Below are positions 36,716 to 48,873 of a stretch of 64,000 nucleotides of DNA, piece after piece. Position 1 is the stretch's first letter. The number at the start of each line of letters is the position of its first letter. The translations under genes and the position numbers were made by a program. Under the pieces are notes generated by a model. It saw only the letters and a list, made by a program, of their open reading frames with translations, searched no databases and was not told the origin of the DNA. This stretch comes from Linnemannia elongata (lineage: Eukaryota > Mortierellomycota > Mortierellomycetes > Mortierellales > Mortierellaceae), in NCBI GenBank assembly GCA_036320915.1, contig JAXBDG010000004.1, positions 1-64,000 on the forward strand. Direction: 5' to 3'.

Positions 36716-38197
36716 ATGTCACATAGGCGGAAACAAGGGGGGAGGATGCTAGCCCTGGCCCTCCAACGCCTGAAGGTGCCAGAAAGCTTTCAGAACCTGC
36801 TGTTGTTTATTACCAAGAACAAAAGCAACCGAGTGATTACCAGTTATGGATTGACCGACAAGTACAAACCGATGTGCGGTCTTGACCAAGGCGGTGTGGA
36901 ATGTCCACTCCTGTGGAGGATAGCATACGACCCCCTACTGAGTGCCATCGACTCACTGGGAATGGGATATACAATGTCGACACCGCTTGCCCCGGGAAAG
37001 GCTCCACCCACGGTTTCGGACTTGACCTTCGTGGACGATAACAGCCTCGTAGGACCAGGACACACAGAACTCACAAGGATGATCGACGTCGGCACGGAGT
37101 TCTTTGGGATGCACGGCATCGAGATCAACGGCAAGAAAACAGAATTAATAGCAATCAACCCCACATACATCGACAACATCAACTATGGAGGAAGTTTGAT
37201 CCAGCGTCAGGTGGCAAGCAAAGCGTCTAGAGTCCTAGGGGTGTGGCTTGCAGCGGACGGAACGGCCAAAACAACAGCTGCAATGGCAATGAAGGAAACG
37301 GAGACGGTATGCGGGATTCTACTCAGGAAATCGGTCACCGATAAACAGTGTATCTATATTATCAACGCGGTTCTCATCCCAAGGCTGCTCTACAGGATGA
37401 CAGCGCAGATCTCAGCATGGACAGTCATATAACGCATCACCAAGAAATACAGGACGGTCGTGCGACAAAAACTTGGTTTACCCAGCTCAACACCATCCAG
37501 CATACTGCACCACACAAGGCTGTACGGACTACGGGACCTCAAGGACGCTCTCGCCGAACAACACATCAGCACATTGCATTTGAGAAGCACCCAGAAAGGG
37601 CTCATAGGAGACCTTACCCACTGCCGACTTCAAGACCTACAAAGGGCGGCCAGACTACGGGAATCCCCACTTTCCAATCCGGCCATCGCCAGCACGTACA
37701 CATAACATAACCTCATCGCCAGAGTGTGTCAGCTAATGGTGGAACGAGACGTCAATCTGTGCGATGTGAGCGCAAAGGAGGGCGAACGAGTGCTATTGTC
37801 AAAGGTTGTTACACCTGAGATATACGTGAAGCACAGCAAGTGGATGGAGAGGGGCCAGGTCTTTTACCTGGAGGATATAATCAACGAGGATCGGAGTCAC
37901 ACCAGACCATGGAAAGAAGTTGCGCGCACATGGGATCAAGGGAGACAGAGTATGGTTTGCAGAGGTGTGTCAGGCCGTCTCCAAGTTCCCGCAGATCGAG
38001 ATGAATCGTGTGGAGGAGCGCGAGGAGGAGAATCAGAGGCGCGCTTGCAAAAACACAGGAAGATGCCGAGGAGGAAGAGGTCGTCTTGTGGGAGTTCGGA
38101 AGCGAAGACGAGGAGGAGCCGCCTGTGGAACAACAAGAACAAAATCAACAAAAAAAAGAAAAGAAAACGGCAGCGATCAGGAGGTGATAAGAGGTAG
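36716..38197 (+). pseudogene. LINE reverse transcriptase, C-terminal part
   Basis: Holds the RT motifs GLDQGGVECPLLWRIAYDPL and LTFVDDNSLVG (FVDD in place of the common YADD), then KTELIAINPT and a thumb-like region with SKASRVLGVWL. The same frame is cut by TAA at 37430 and again at 37703, then continues to 38197. Translation would stop after the palm domain, so it is dead. Confidence 0.8.
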
Positions 38198-38705
38198 GGA
38201 AAGGGCGGTTGCGATAAGCGACGACAGCCACGGTCCATTTGAGCATCGCTGTCGAAGCCAACAAAAAGAAGAAGTCAATGAAAAAGAAAAAGAACAAGAA
38301 CAGGAGCAAGAATAAGAAAAAGAAAAAGAAAAGGACCTACAAGAGGGTGTTTTGGGTTCGGTTTCTTCCTCGTCACTTTCAGATTTGAATTCCCTTTTTT
38401 AATTTCTTCGCCCCTTTCTTTTTGTATGCCCAATATATTCCTTCCCACTCACAACACGTCAGCACAATCCGAACACACAACCTTCCCTTTTTGTTTGTTC
38501 ACAGTCAACCAAACCCCTAGTTTTAGAGTTATATTCCCCTTCTTTTTCTTCTTTTTCTTTTTCGTCACCCCTTTCACTTCCAGCAACACAATCAACCACA
38601 CAGAACAGAAGACCAGAAACGACACGCACCATCGACTTATTACAGCAAACGCCAGAAGAGCCCAGAATACCATGGACCCCACCCAAGGCGACAAGAAACA
38701 AGGCA

Positions 38706-39893
38706 GTGGACAGGGCGAATCGGAGAGCGTTCAAGCAGAGGCGCAATCAGATTATTGACCGCCACACAAAGTTCCGACGAGAGAAGGAGGTCAGAGACAA
38801 ACTCAGACAACAGGCAGCAAAGGAGACCGCAGAGGAGGAGAAGCGTCGAAAGAAGACCGAGAAACAGGCTGAGCTAGACAGACGGAGACAGGAGCTAGAG
38901 AGAGCGCTCCCGCCCAAGCGGAGACTAATGCGCGCGGTAAAGGCTCGGCTAAAGGAATTGGAGGCGGAGGCTTACCCGCTGCTCCCTGCCATCAAGGAAC
39001 GGATACAACATCATGCGACAAGCAATACACCGGAACACAGCTACAACCACATTAACATGGATGCGGCCACACAATCGGCCATGGAGGAACAGAGGAAACA
39101 CACACAGCCAGGAGTACGATATGTTTATTCGGACGGATCAATGGTCAACCTTGGGAAGGCCAGGTGCTCGATGGCATTCGCGGTGGTAGGAGAACAGCAA
39201 CCGGTCATACAAGGAATAGTCAAGGGATTCGCATCATCCGCCAAGGCCGAACTCATGGGGCTCATAACAGGCATCATCGCGACACCACAAGACCATGACG
39301 TATGCATCCGATTCGACAATCAAGCGGTGGTCAAGATGTTCAATGACATTGTCGTCAACAGAAGGAGAGCGTCGGTGAGGGCCAAACTGAGGTGCGATTA
39401 CTCGGTGGACTGGGGAATAGTAGCGCGGATATGCAACGAGCGATGAGAAGTGGACGGTATGCCACATACTCAGAGGGCTCGTACCGAAGGCTCTTGCCAC
39501 TGAGTGGCCAAAGTTCTCAAGGAGATGTCCAAGAGCGTTGCCGAGCACGTCAGACGACTATTCTGCAAGTTCATCGAGAGGGAGGGCCGAGAAAAAACAT
39601 GGAAACCGCGATGCGAGAACCGTCGAATGGGAGAAACAGCAGGGGATCACAGAGAGACGGAAGCACAAACCCCCGGAGGAACGGCCGAGGTTCCCAATGG
39701 CAACAAATATATGGACGGAAACCCCGAGCGACCCCTGGCGGAGCACGAGGAGGGTCGATGCCCTGGCGTTCAGAATGATACACATGCAGCCGACCGAGCG
39801 GTGAACGAAGCCTTACTAGGCCGGAGGAGAATGGATATTATGGAAAAGAGAGGAGCGATAATAGTTAAGGAGTTCGAGATGGAAGATACCTAG
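38706..39893 (+). pseudogene. LINE RNase H domain, broken
   Basis: After a basic coiled-coil linker (KRRKKTEKQAELDRRRQELE) the RNase H core shows Asp in YSDGS, Glu in AKAELMGL and Asp in IRFDNQAVV. The frame ends at 39446; further RNase H-like and linker residues continue in other frames to 39893. It belongs to the same LINE as the reverse transcriptase at 36716. Confidence 0.75.
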
Positions 39894-40436
39894 TCCCTTG
39901 AACCGCCCCCGAAGGGTAGCAAGGGTCATCAGGAGGTATACGCAGGTGCGCCTGGCGCAGAATACGGATTGTGTTTCCTCGGTTTTGAGCAGTACACTTT
40001 ATCTATTCTGCTTTGCTATAACAACGTAGAATACCGTGCTCGCATGGGCTACACTTAGACTTCCGTATTCGGATTAAAACTTTGACGTTCCCTTTTTACG
40101 AAATTGCTGAATTGGCTGAAGCGGCAATTGACAAAAAGAGTTCCAAATTTGCTCACATTTTTGTTTTTGTGGTGGCAAAGCTTGTTTTTGTGGTGGCAAA
40201 CTTCAGTTGAAAAAGAGTTCTGTTTTGTGGTGGCAAAACGGTTGTGCTCTCTTGATGGTCACCAAGGCAAACTGAAAGTCCAATTGTTATAAAAAGTGGC
40301 CGTTCTTTGGTCCTCTTCCTCTCCTCACCTCTTCTCCTCCCATCCAATTTTCTTCCTCCCCCATCATTCGCACGTCATTTCTCCTCTTCCATTACTTACG
40401 CTTCGTAACTTCCTCCTCCAACATTTACACTTCATT
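39894..40436 (+). promoter_or_regulatory. promoter region of the F-box-like gene
   Basis: No gene. GTTTTTGTGGTGGCAAA or a close form occurs three times at 40158-40230. GTTATAAAAAGTGG at ~40285 is a likely TATA box; a pyrimidine-rich leader with a probable start near 40315 follows. The ATG at 40437 is preceded by CTTCATT. Confidence 0.55.
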
Positions 40437-42122
40437 ATGGAAAATGATCACGCCTTTGGCGACGCCGTGATTCGCGCCGAGTTGGTCAAATACCTCACGC
40501 CTCGCGACATGACCAACCTGTGTCTTACCTCCAAACAATCCTTCGACTGGTTCGTCCCCCACCTCTGGCACACTCGCGCATTCTACACCAACCTCAAGCA
40601 TATTCCAGGCCTCAAACGCTACCAGCAGTATGTCAAAGTCATCAAGGACCTCGCTATCAACCTCGCTGTCGAGTCAAGAGACTTTTGGGCCTTCCCGAAC
40701 TTGCAATCTGTACAGTTTGTCCAGCATAGTACCGGGCAATATAGAAGCAATGCTGGCTTCGGGTTATACAATCCTCCGGTCCCGGTCTACTCTCAGTATG
40801 CCTTTGGATCTTCTCTAGGCGGCGTAAATGCTGCTCGCGTTGATCTTCGTCTCGTCCTTCTATTGCAATCCGTGCCGCTCTTACAAGATCTGACCATCAC
40901 CCTCGCCCTTGACAACTCGGACGTCTTTCAACATTTCCTCGCCTCCCTCCAATCGCTTACCCAACTCAGGACCTTAAAAATGACTTGCAACGAATATGTC
41001 AATCCTACGCATATTCAAAAAGTCATCCGCGCATGTCGACAGTGTCAAGAACTGGATTTCAGTTTCTCGGGCGTGGATTCGTTCAAGGGAAGCGAAGAAA
41101 AGGAAGAGTACGAACAGGCCAAGGTCGACATGGAAGGAATGGAGGATCTATCTGTCAAGATCTTGAAACTTGCCACGACACTCGAGGATCAAGAAGCTGC
41201 GATCATGGTCCCGTTGCTCAAGAAGTGCCCCTTGTTGCAGGAATTGCACATGTTTACGATCAAGGCCCCGGAAACCGTGGATCTCTTGCAAGAGGTATTC
41301 ATGAACGGTGCCTGCCCACAACTTTCAATTTTCCATCCGGGACGAGATGCCGCACTCAAAGACGATCCTTTGCCCATTCTCCTGAGTGTCATGGGCCCCG
41401 ATCGCGGTGTGAACGCCGTTGGACTCGCGAAAATCATGATCACTTCCGCCCAATTCAAGTCCGAATCCGCTTTGGCCATGACCGAACATCTCTCACAGTC
41501 CTTGACTGAAGTCCATTTCCAGGATCATATCATGAACTTCGAAGTGTTCAACGAACTCGTTACCGGTCTGCCATTCTTACAATTTATCCGCGCAAGAATT
41601 AACGAGATCTCCGTCCAGACAGTCGACATCAATAACTTCGATCAGATGTGCAGTCGCGACTGGGTGTGCCTCGGCTTGAAGAAGTTACAACTCGGTTCTC
41701 AATTGACTCAAGGCATTCCGACCGTCAAGGGCGACAGCTGGAAGCAGTCTCTTCCTAAGCGGTGTATGGACTACATCTTCTCCCAGGTGTCTAAACTCGA
41801 GCAGTTGGAAGAATGGGATTTCGTCGCCGGACCCGTCGACCTGTTCATCCTCGCCGCTGGTGGTTACTTGCGCCAACTGTCGGATTTGAAATCTTTAAAG
41901 AAATTGGGATTGGGACCTAGGACGGTGTATAGAATGGGAGCCAAGGAAGCCGAATGGGTGGCGGAGAACTGGACGAGTTTGGAGAATGTCGACTTGGCTT
42001 GCGATAGTATCCCGATTCATATTATGGATATCTCAAGAGTCAAGGCCGATAAGTTGGCGTTAGATACGTTTATTCATACGTTGAGATCTAAACGACCAAA
42101 GATTAGTTTCAGGAAGCAATAG
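40437..42122 (+). CDS. F-box/LRR-like protein
   Basis: 561 residues from Met 40437; the open frame extends upstream to 40296 but that part is the pyrimidine-rich leader. Residues ~10-45 (VIRAELVKYLTPRDMTNLCL, then LTSKQSFDWFVPHLWH) have the F-box look: L..yL...dl.nlclt.k....fvphlW. The rest is irregular leucine-rich repeats (LQDLTITLALDN, LTQLRTLKM, CPLLQELHMF, LKKLQLG, LKSLKKLGLG, LENVDLACD). This architecture belongs to a very large family in Mortierella-type fungi. An SCF ubiquitin-ligase substrate receptor is the expected role; the substrate is unknown. The gene is intronless and intact. Confidence 0.8.
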   Translation: MENDHAFGDAVIRAELVKYLTPRDMTNLCLTSKQSFDWFVPHLWHTRAFYTNLKHIPGLKRYQQYVKVIKDLAINLAVESRDFWAFPNLQSVQFVQHSTGQYRSNAGFGLYNPPVPVYSQYAFGSSLGGVNAARVDLRLVLLLQSVPLLQDLTITLALDNSDVFQHFLASLQSLTQLRTLKMTCNEYVNPTHIQKVIRACRQCQELDFSFSGVDSFKGSEEKEEYEQAKVDMEGMEDLSVKILKLATTLEDQEAAIMVPLLKKCPLLQELHMFTIKAPETVDLLQEVFMNGACPQLSIFHPGRDAALKDDPLPILLSVMGPDRGVNAVGLAKIMITSAQFKSESALAMTEHLSQSLTEVHFQDHIMNFEVFNELVTGLPFLQFIRARINEISVQTVDINNFDQMCSRDWVCLGLKKLQLGSQLTQGIPTVKGDSWKQSLPKRCMDYIFSQVSKLEQLEEWDFVAGPVDLFILAAGGYLRQLSDLKSLKKLGLGPRTVYRMGAKEAEWVAENWTSLENVDLACDSIPIHIMDISRVKADKLALDTFIHTLRSKRPKISFRKQ

Positions 42123-44593
42123 AATAAAAAAAGCACGATTATTTCATCCCTCTTTTTCGTTCTCGTCTTTTTTTGATGTCTGCCCTCATCTCTCCCTAAA
42201 ATTGCTCTTTTTTTTTTTTACAGCTCCTTTTCTCTGCCAGATATCGGAGGATCAGAAGGTACCTCGTCATGGACGTTTGACTGCGTTGTGCCTCGGTGCT
42301 TTTCATCTCTTGATGTTTCTCATGCCTTAATTTCGTTCATCTCTTGATGCATCTGTTCCTTAACCCTTTTTCGGCATCCGTTGACGTTCCCTTGATGCCG
42401 TTTCTGTGTGGCTTTTTGGGGATAGAAGAGGTAGGTGATCAGCTTGCAAAGGTGGTTTGAGAGAGGGTAGACTTTGATCATGCAATAACCGTTGCACCTT
42501 GGATATAAAAAAGTCGTACAAACTATGCCAATACCATAAAAATTCTCACAGAATACCGCATCATTATTTATTTTATCATCACTTTTTTTTTGCTCTCCTG
42601 TCAATAAGGTAGTTAACATCATCCATTGTCGTTCTTGATGACGGCCTTATTCGTTCATTGTGGTGACACCTGTTAACTGTTATAATCTTGGCGGTATTTA
42701 AACTTGACATGCCGTCACAAATCAATTCGACAGCATGAAGGTCCAACTCTTTATTACAAGAGAAATAATATGAAATAAACAAAGGAACAGAGTTGAAGTG
42801 TGGTTGAGCTGACAGTGGTCATTGTTCTTCCTTATTGTTATTTGCTTCGTCTGTACCTTGTTCGTTGTCTTTGTGTCTTTTGAGTCTCGGAGCCCAATAG
42901 TTGTAGCAGGCGATTCGGCTGTCAGCGCTTCGGTGGGTTCAACCTCATTTCCATGCGTGAACATCCGAGGTCTTTGTCATCTCAAGGACACACTTCAAGC
43001 CTGCTCTAAAGTCAGAATATGTGTGTCTGGTAAATGCCGACCGCATGCACTCCACTCGATAGTTCCTGTGGTGGTCCCTCCAACGTCGGCTGCTGTGGGG
43101 CAATACATGTGTGTCTGGTACATGCCAAGTGCCATGCACACCAACCGGTGGTCCTCGTGACGAAACTCATTGCTTGCTGTTCCTTAACGTGTTTTTCTAT
43201 GGGTGGTTGTGCATAATGCTTAACAACCTTAGACGTAAGTATCAACTGTCCCACATTTCTTCGTAACAACTCGACCAATATCCTCCGCCGACGTCAGTTT
43301 TTGAAAATCTATGTGTGTTTGAATAAAGGGAAACTCAAGATTAAATCAAATCTTCCACGTTGTAACGTCCTGCCACATTTTGCCCCAGGTTGCCAGATGC
43401 CGTGTTCGCCCTAGGTCGCTAACTTTCTCCAAGTCTTGTTCCGTCTATGTGATAGTTAAACGCGTACTTGGATCTAGGTTTCGAAGCGTTACCTCCGCTA
43501 CCCAACCAGACCTTTGCCACTAACCGACGCGGCTCAGTTTAAGGTGTATCTTCTAATGTACAGAACAAGCCATGCGGTCGCCGGTTTTGGAGATGGCAAT
43601 AGGGGCTGCAGTGCACACAAACAACAGCCCTCCTCTTTCTATCTCTTTGACTTCCAGCCTCAAAACATTTCAGCAATTGCAAAAGATGTTATACAATCCA
43701 TAGATGAATTTGCTGGAAGGTAGGGTAATCATGCTATTGTGCCTTTCATTCAAAATGAGTAAAAAAATTAACGACTAATTCAGTTGTGAGCGGGGTTTGC
43801 ATGGGTGTGGAACAAAACGTTGTCGTGAATAGCTGGCTAATCGGGGTTTAGCGGCCAATAACCATGTTAGTATAAGAATTTAAGAGAGCGGTCCAACCAT
43901 TGCAGTGCAACACGGTCTAACGATGATCCTCTCCAGGAAACTAGTCCTGCTTCTATCTTCCTTGGCCTCTTCGTGACTACGGTTTTCATGGTCCATGCTG
44001 CTCCTCTGGGGTCAAAGCCAAGATCGACTTCCGGATCCAGTCGTAAATTATTTTGACGGTAAAGAGTACTTGCATCATTGTCGTTTTTGCAATAGTGTGG
44101 CGACAATCTGACCAGGAGTTTGGGTGCCTCTGCCTTCTGAAAATTCATCTTTTCCATCGTACTGCGCTTGCCAATCCTTCCTGAAACCAAAATCCCATTG
44201 CTCCCATCCATATGCCCCTAAGATTCCTGGAACCTGGTCGTTCTCCATATCAAAGGACTCGCCCGCACTTGTAACTTCAATCCTATCACTCCCATCGCCA
44301 TGTCCATTGGCTGCTCATTCTCGATAATCTGGATTAGCATCCAGCTGCTGTTTATTTATCGCCGCTGCACCACCGCCACTCCTTGCCACCAAACGTGGTC
44401 TTAGCAAAATGAGTGACCACTTTGACAATACACACTGTCGGTGTATTTAACAGAACCGTGGATGAACGAAACAGAGCTGGGGTTGGTTGGTTGCTCAGTA
44501 TTTATTCAAACGCTCGCACTAAGCTGCTCTTTGATGGTGTAGGATCTGTATAGATGGTGTCAACCGTCATTCGCTCCAATGATTAGTGTCTTC
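42123..44593. other. 2.5-kb gene-poor spacer
   Basis: No gene supported. The first 150 bp are the 3' flank of the F-box-like gene. Open frames in the rest are under 115 codons and overlap on both strands without recognisable content. CTGGTA(C/A)ATGCC-like words recur at 43025 and 43115, giving a weak direct repeat. Confidence 0.4.
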
Positions 44594-45319
44594 TTAGGGA
44601 AGCACTTCACCTTCATACGGCTCCATCAGCATATTCCCTTCCACCTTCTTGGCAAACTGCTCAATATGCGTACTATGTGCCCACGGCTTGCCTTCGATCT
44701 CACTCCTCACCGTGCTCGCAAAGCACCCACTCCACTTGTTCCTAGGATATGCCTTGATAACACTCTCGATCGTCTCCTTGGCGACCAAGTCTTCACATTG
44801 GCCCACATTGTCCAGCAGCGTGGCGACTATGGTGATGGCGCCTAGGAAGGTGATGGAGCCCGTAGTGCCAACGTCCTGGTGACGTATAATGGTCTCGGCA
44901 ACCGCGTCAACGAGATCCTGGTTTGCGGAGGCTTCGCTCAGCCAAGACGAGGCAACGAAGGCACCTTTGAAGTCAAAGGACATTTTGGTCGTGTGCTGAA
45001 ATGCCTCGGCGGTGCCAATGTCATGCAGCATACAGGTGAGGTAAAACGTTTCGGCAAAGTCTGGCCAGGAGGCGAGCTGTTCGGGGAAGTGTTGCGCCAT
45101 AATGACGGACCCGTAGACGTACACGCGGTAGCAGTGGTTGACGGTTTGCAAAGGCAGATGCCGGGCGGCTAGCGCTGTGATCTTGCGGGCCAACGGTGTT
45201 GAGGGAATAGATACTGAGGAAGCAGTTGCCGGCTTCGAGTTTGACGAGGACAGCGAGGCAACAAATTTGGCGGTATCTCGTGGGACGGCAGCCCAGCCGT
45301 ACTGAATAGGGGAAGACAT
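44594..45319 (-). CDS. HD-domain protein, cyanamide hydratase-like
   Basis: 241 residues from Met 45319 (MSSPIQYGW); the longer frame to 45538 lies in the divergent promoter. Metal-binding residues of the HD superfamily are present: His in VNHCYRVYVYG, His-Asp in MLHDIGTAEAF, His in IIRHQDVG and Asp in TLLDNVGQ. Cyanamide hydratase-type proteins (DDI2/DDI3 of yeast) have this length and order and add water to cyanamide to give urea, in the cytosol, with a metal. Related fungal proteins act on other nitriles or isonitriles. It is divergent from an isochorismatase-fold gene 325 bp away, which fits a small nitrogen-compound pair. Confidence 0.8.
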   Translation of the reverse strand: MSSPIQYGWAAVPRDTAKFVASLSSSNSKPATASSVSIPSTPLARKITALAARHLPLQTVNHCYRVYVYGSVIMAQHFPEQLASWPDFAETFYLTCMLHDIGTAEAFQHTTKMSFDFKGAFVASSWLSEASANQDLVDAVAETIIRHQDVGTTGSITFLGAITIVATLLDNVGQCEDLVAKETIESVIKAYPRNKWSGCFASTVRSEIEGKPWAHSTHIEQFAKKVEGNMLMEPYEGEVLP

Positions 45320-45644
45320 GATATTGTGTGTGTTGTGTGTGTATATATGTAAAGTGAGTGGGATGGGTGAGAAGATGGTTTTTGCGCAGACAGAACTGGT
45401 TTTTAAATAAAAAAATAATAATATGTAAGCAAACACGTACGTAGGCCGAAACACATCATTCTCGATTTCAAGTTCTGTTTGCCTGCGCAGCTTATGTCTT
45501 TCCTTCTTCCACCTCCCCAGCCACGCACCTTTCTTCACGTTGGCAGTGCTCGAATCAATACAATCATTATGTACAGTAGTAGCTCATTCCAGCAACGTCG
45601 AGCAGGGATCACCTAATTGTTAAACACAAACTCCATCAACCATA
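45320..45644. promoter_or_regulatory. bidirectional promoter of HD-domain and isochorismatase-like genes
   Basis: 325 bp separate the two start codons. TTTTTAAATAAAA near 45401 on the HD side and ACACACAACACACACAATAT in the leader (minus strand) are the only notable features. Shared control is inferred from geometry only. Confidence 0.45.
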
Positions 45645-46529
45645 ATGTCGCGTCATTCCATCACTGGCGACATAGCACCAATCCCGCCCATGAGCACCAC
45701 GGCACTGCTCCTTATCGACAACCAACTCGGATTTCGTGACGTGGCTGCTTGGGGAATTGGCGCCTCCAACCTGGAGTTCGAGAAGAATGTCACGGCGCTC
45801 ATCGCAGCTTTCCGCGATGCTTGTGTTGAGAAGCCAGAGGGTCAGAGACCACTAATCATTCACGTGCAGTATCGTCCCGTCTGGACTGACCACCCGTTGC
45901 ATGTCAGCAAGGTTGGCCCGTTTGGAGCGAACGGGGAACAGGTGCGCGCCATTGACTTTCTCGAATTTGCCGCGCCGAGGGTAATGCGTCCGGAAGGGCC
46001 AAAGTTTGTCTATACTATTGACGAGACACCGCCTCCCGCGCCAGTGGATCCCAAGAAAGACGCCACGCCATCGCCACCTGCGGACGAAATCATCATGACC
46101 TCGCATGGGCATAGCGTCTTCATCAACACCCCACTTGAGTCGATCCTCAAAAAGCGTGGCATCAAGACTCTTCTCATTGCGGGCATGGCTACGGACCTCG
46201 CTGTCAGCACAGCCGTTCGAACAGCCCAGAATCTCGCTTTGACGGGGAAATGGGGCGGACGCGGCAACATGGCGGACGCAGCAGCCTCAGCACGGTGGAC
46301 TGATGGAACGAGCGTGTTTGTCGAGGCGCAGGAGGATGCGCCGGAGGATGAGCGAGGAGAGGACGGACTTGCGGTTGAGATGGGGCGCATTATTCTCATC
46401 GGGGATGCCACGAGGGCGTTTGGGAAGGCTGGAGTCGATGCACAGACGGTCCACAATGTGCATGTCGAGAGTCTGAGGGACTTTGCTGAAGTGAGGAGCA
46501 CGGCTGAGGTTATCGGCGCCTTTCATTGA
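45645..46529 (+). CDS. isochorismatase-fold protein lacking the catalytic Cys
   Basis: 294 residues. The fold is clear: ALLLIDNQLGF (with the conserved Asp), PLIIHVQYRP, SVFINTPLESILKKRGIKTL and LLIAGMATDLAVSTAVRTA. In cysteine hydrolases of this family (nicotinamidase, ureidoacrylate or biuret hydrolase) the last motif carries Cys where this protein has Ala (TDLAV), and a Lys stands four residues before the S-x-F where this one has Ser. True isochorismatases also lack the Cys. It also has an acidic insertion (EAQEDAPEDERGEDG). Candidates are an isochorismatase-like hydrolase, a binding protein or a pseudoenzyme. Intronless and intact. Confidence 0.82.
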   Translation: MSRHSITGDIAPIPPMSTTALLLIDNQLGFRDVAAWGIGASNLEFEKNVTALIAAFRDACVEKPEGQRPLIIHVQYRPVWTDHPLHVSKVGPFGANGEQVRAIDFLEFAAPRVMRPEGPKFVYTIDETPPPAPVDPKKDATPSPPADEIIMTSHGHSVFINTPLESILKKRGIKTLLIAGMATDLAVSTAVRTAQNLALTGKWGGRGNMADAAASARWTDGTSVFVEAQEDAPEDERGEDGLAVEMGRIILIGDATRAFGKAGVDAQTVHNVHVESLRDFAEVRSTAEVIGAFH

Positions 46530-48873
46530 TCGCATAATATTAGGTCTAGGTGTGAAATACATACTATTCCAAGCCCCTTTCATTCACGACGCAGATGCTG
46601 TGCTTTACTTTAGGCTTGTGCTGCAGCAGCCGTGAAACAGTGGGAGGCTTGCTCGAGCGAGGAGACTGAGGATGATAGTGGGAAACGATAGCGACGGAGA
46701 ATGGCTGTGCGACTCCTCATCAACCCGTATTTTCGATGACACTTCGGTAGCTCCCCTATGGATCCCGTCTCTTTGGCCTTTTGCTCTTAAACTGTGGCAG
46801 ACGAGCTAAGAATGTATCCAAATGAAATGTATCTTTTGATTGAGGTTCATGTCTGATCATATGTATTAGATAGAGCCGGTGGAGCATCTATGGAAACGCA
46901 CAGAGGAGGAGAGGACGAGGGAACAAGGGAGACACGGGCAAAAGGTACTGTAGAGCATCGAAGAGACTGGTGGTAAAGCATTGAGGGAAGCAGCCGACAA
47001 CTGGAACGGAGAAAAGGAAGAGGCTAGGAGGAACCCTGGACAAATTTCACCACTCCCAAGCCTTGCATTTATACCTTTGCTACGACAGTCAGATATCATG
47101 GTGGTGTTTGAGAGAGATCGTCGAAATCGTGAAGATTGGGGACACACAACATGACGACTGGCAGCGGTTTCTGCAGAGATGATAGCAGAGCGAGGAGGAG
47201 TTCCTGATCGACGACGAAGATAAAGATAAAGGGTAGTAAGAGATATTGAGAACGTGGATCACGGCGGAAATCTATTACGACCCGACTCTAGCATTCCTGA
47301 CCAAGGAGTGGACCAAGTTGTTCAAGACGACGTCAAGTATTGTAGTATTGCTGGCTAGACAGCGTGTGAGCGTGATCGAGGAGTTTGATTAGACGGAGAG
47401 GTGGAGTGTGCGTTACAAGGCGACGGTTGAGTGCGAGAAGACCAAAGGGTGCGGAGGCCAGATTGAGTAAAGAGAGTGTTCAGGACAGAGCTCCATGCGT
47501 TGACAAATATATGCTTTGAAAAAGGCAAGTCAAAGCTGTCGGTTTCCAGCCAGTGTAGAACCTGAGAAAAAATCTTAAGCGCGAGGTACTTTTCTTTGGA
47601 CGTTCCTGTAGAACGCGGGCTCATGCACTGGAGCAGCGACTCGTAAACAAATCTTTGGAGATATTCAACAGACATGGTTGCAGGGTCGTCAGGATCCGGA
47701 TACAGTGCTGCTAACATATCGGCGCACAAGTCATCGATAGCCTTGGATTTGTATGATAAAAACGCCATACGAGACTGATCGTCCACGATAGGCGAGATGG
47801 AGAATTACTGACTTACAGGCGATAGCGTGTTGATGATACTACTGGCCAATGCACCAGGTGTACAAGCATGTGGAATGTCGACAAGGGTATAGTGTTAATG
47901 CATTGCGATTCGGTAGTTATGGGAAGATTTTGATACCCAAAATTGACGAATGATTTGCATGTCAGAAACGCTACAGGCCTCCTCGAGAGTTTCATACTCA
48001 TTTATCCAAAAATCAAGATCGGTCGGTGCTACACCTTACGGATCGCACCTGCGTTCACTTTCTTTGCGCTCAAGGGTTTGCCACCAATATGTTAGACTCC
48101 TAGGTCTGTGTTACAAGACGGGTCGTTTAAAACGAACAAGCCAACATTCCTTCCTTGATGGAGAACACCTTTTGAGTACCTCAATACGGCCAAGAAAGCT
48201 CCAGAATATGTATTGGGTAACAACATATAGTCGACTCGATCTCGCTGAATCGAGAGTCCTTTTTGATATTATTGTCCAACCACGCGATTGGATTCAATAC
48301 CCCCCAATTCACCTTTGTGACAACCAATCTGAGAATATTTCCGCTCAAGTCTGCAGTACGTATCCATTGAGTGTACTTGAATCCCCTTCCACTTCTTAAC
48401 ACATAAAGGAGCGCAAGAGGAGAAGGTGAGCGTGGATGGCGAGCATCAAGCCGAATTGGGAGGTGGTCCGTGTGTGAGGGATGAAAGAGGGAATTAGAGA
48501 GATGGGAGTTGGCTGAGCAGGAATTAATTTGCTTGATGAAAATTTAACAGGTAAGTGCGAGGTGATCGAGGTGGAAGATTTTGCATGATCATGAGCACAT
48601 CCAGCGACCTCGATTATATTAGCAAGGTTTTCATATGAGAGGATGATCAGATCTACGTCCAGACATCCTTATTGACGCTCTTGGCTTCTTCCCATCTCTT
48701 ACCGTCTGAATATGTGTATGACTTACCTAAGGGTTGGAACGAGTTTTTCTCTCTCTGGAAAGTTGACGACTATCGGGTGTCATAGCTGAGTATGCACCTG
48801 TGGCATGCTTCTCAATAGCGAATGATATACAGCGGTTCGGATGTTTATTCATTCTCTTTCGAGCAAAAATAAT
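46530..48873. other. 2.3-kb spacer with weak coding traces
   Basis: The minus-strand frame 47355-47786 (CADMLAALYPDPDDP, YLALKIFSQVLHWLETDSF) looks protein-like and may be an exon or a relic of an unrecognised gene; I could not extend it. Frames at 47950-48400 lack any recognisable content. The rest shows no gene, RNA or repeat. Confidence 0.3.

Larger units (their letters stand above)
36710..39893 (+). mobile_element. 5'-truncated non-LTR retrotransposon (LINE) with RNase H
   Basis: A reverse-transcriptase segment (36716-37432) is followed by its C-terminal continuation, a Lys/Glu-rich linker and an RNase H domain (39110-39330). The endonuclease and the first half of the reverse transcriptase are missing, as expected from 5' truncation on insertion. 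No poly(A) tail or target duplication was found at 39.9 kb. Confidence 0.75.
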
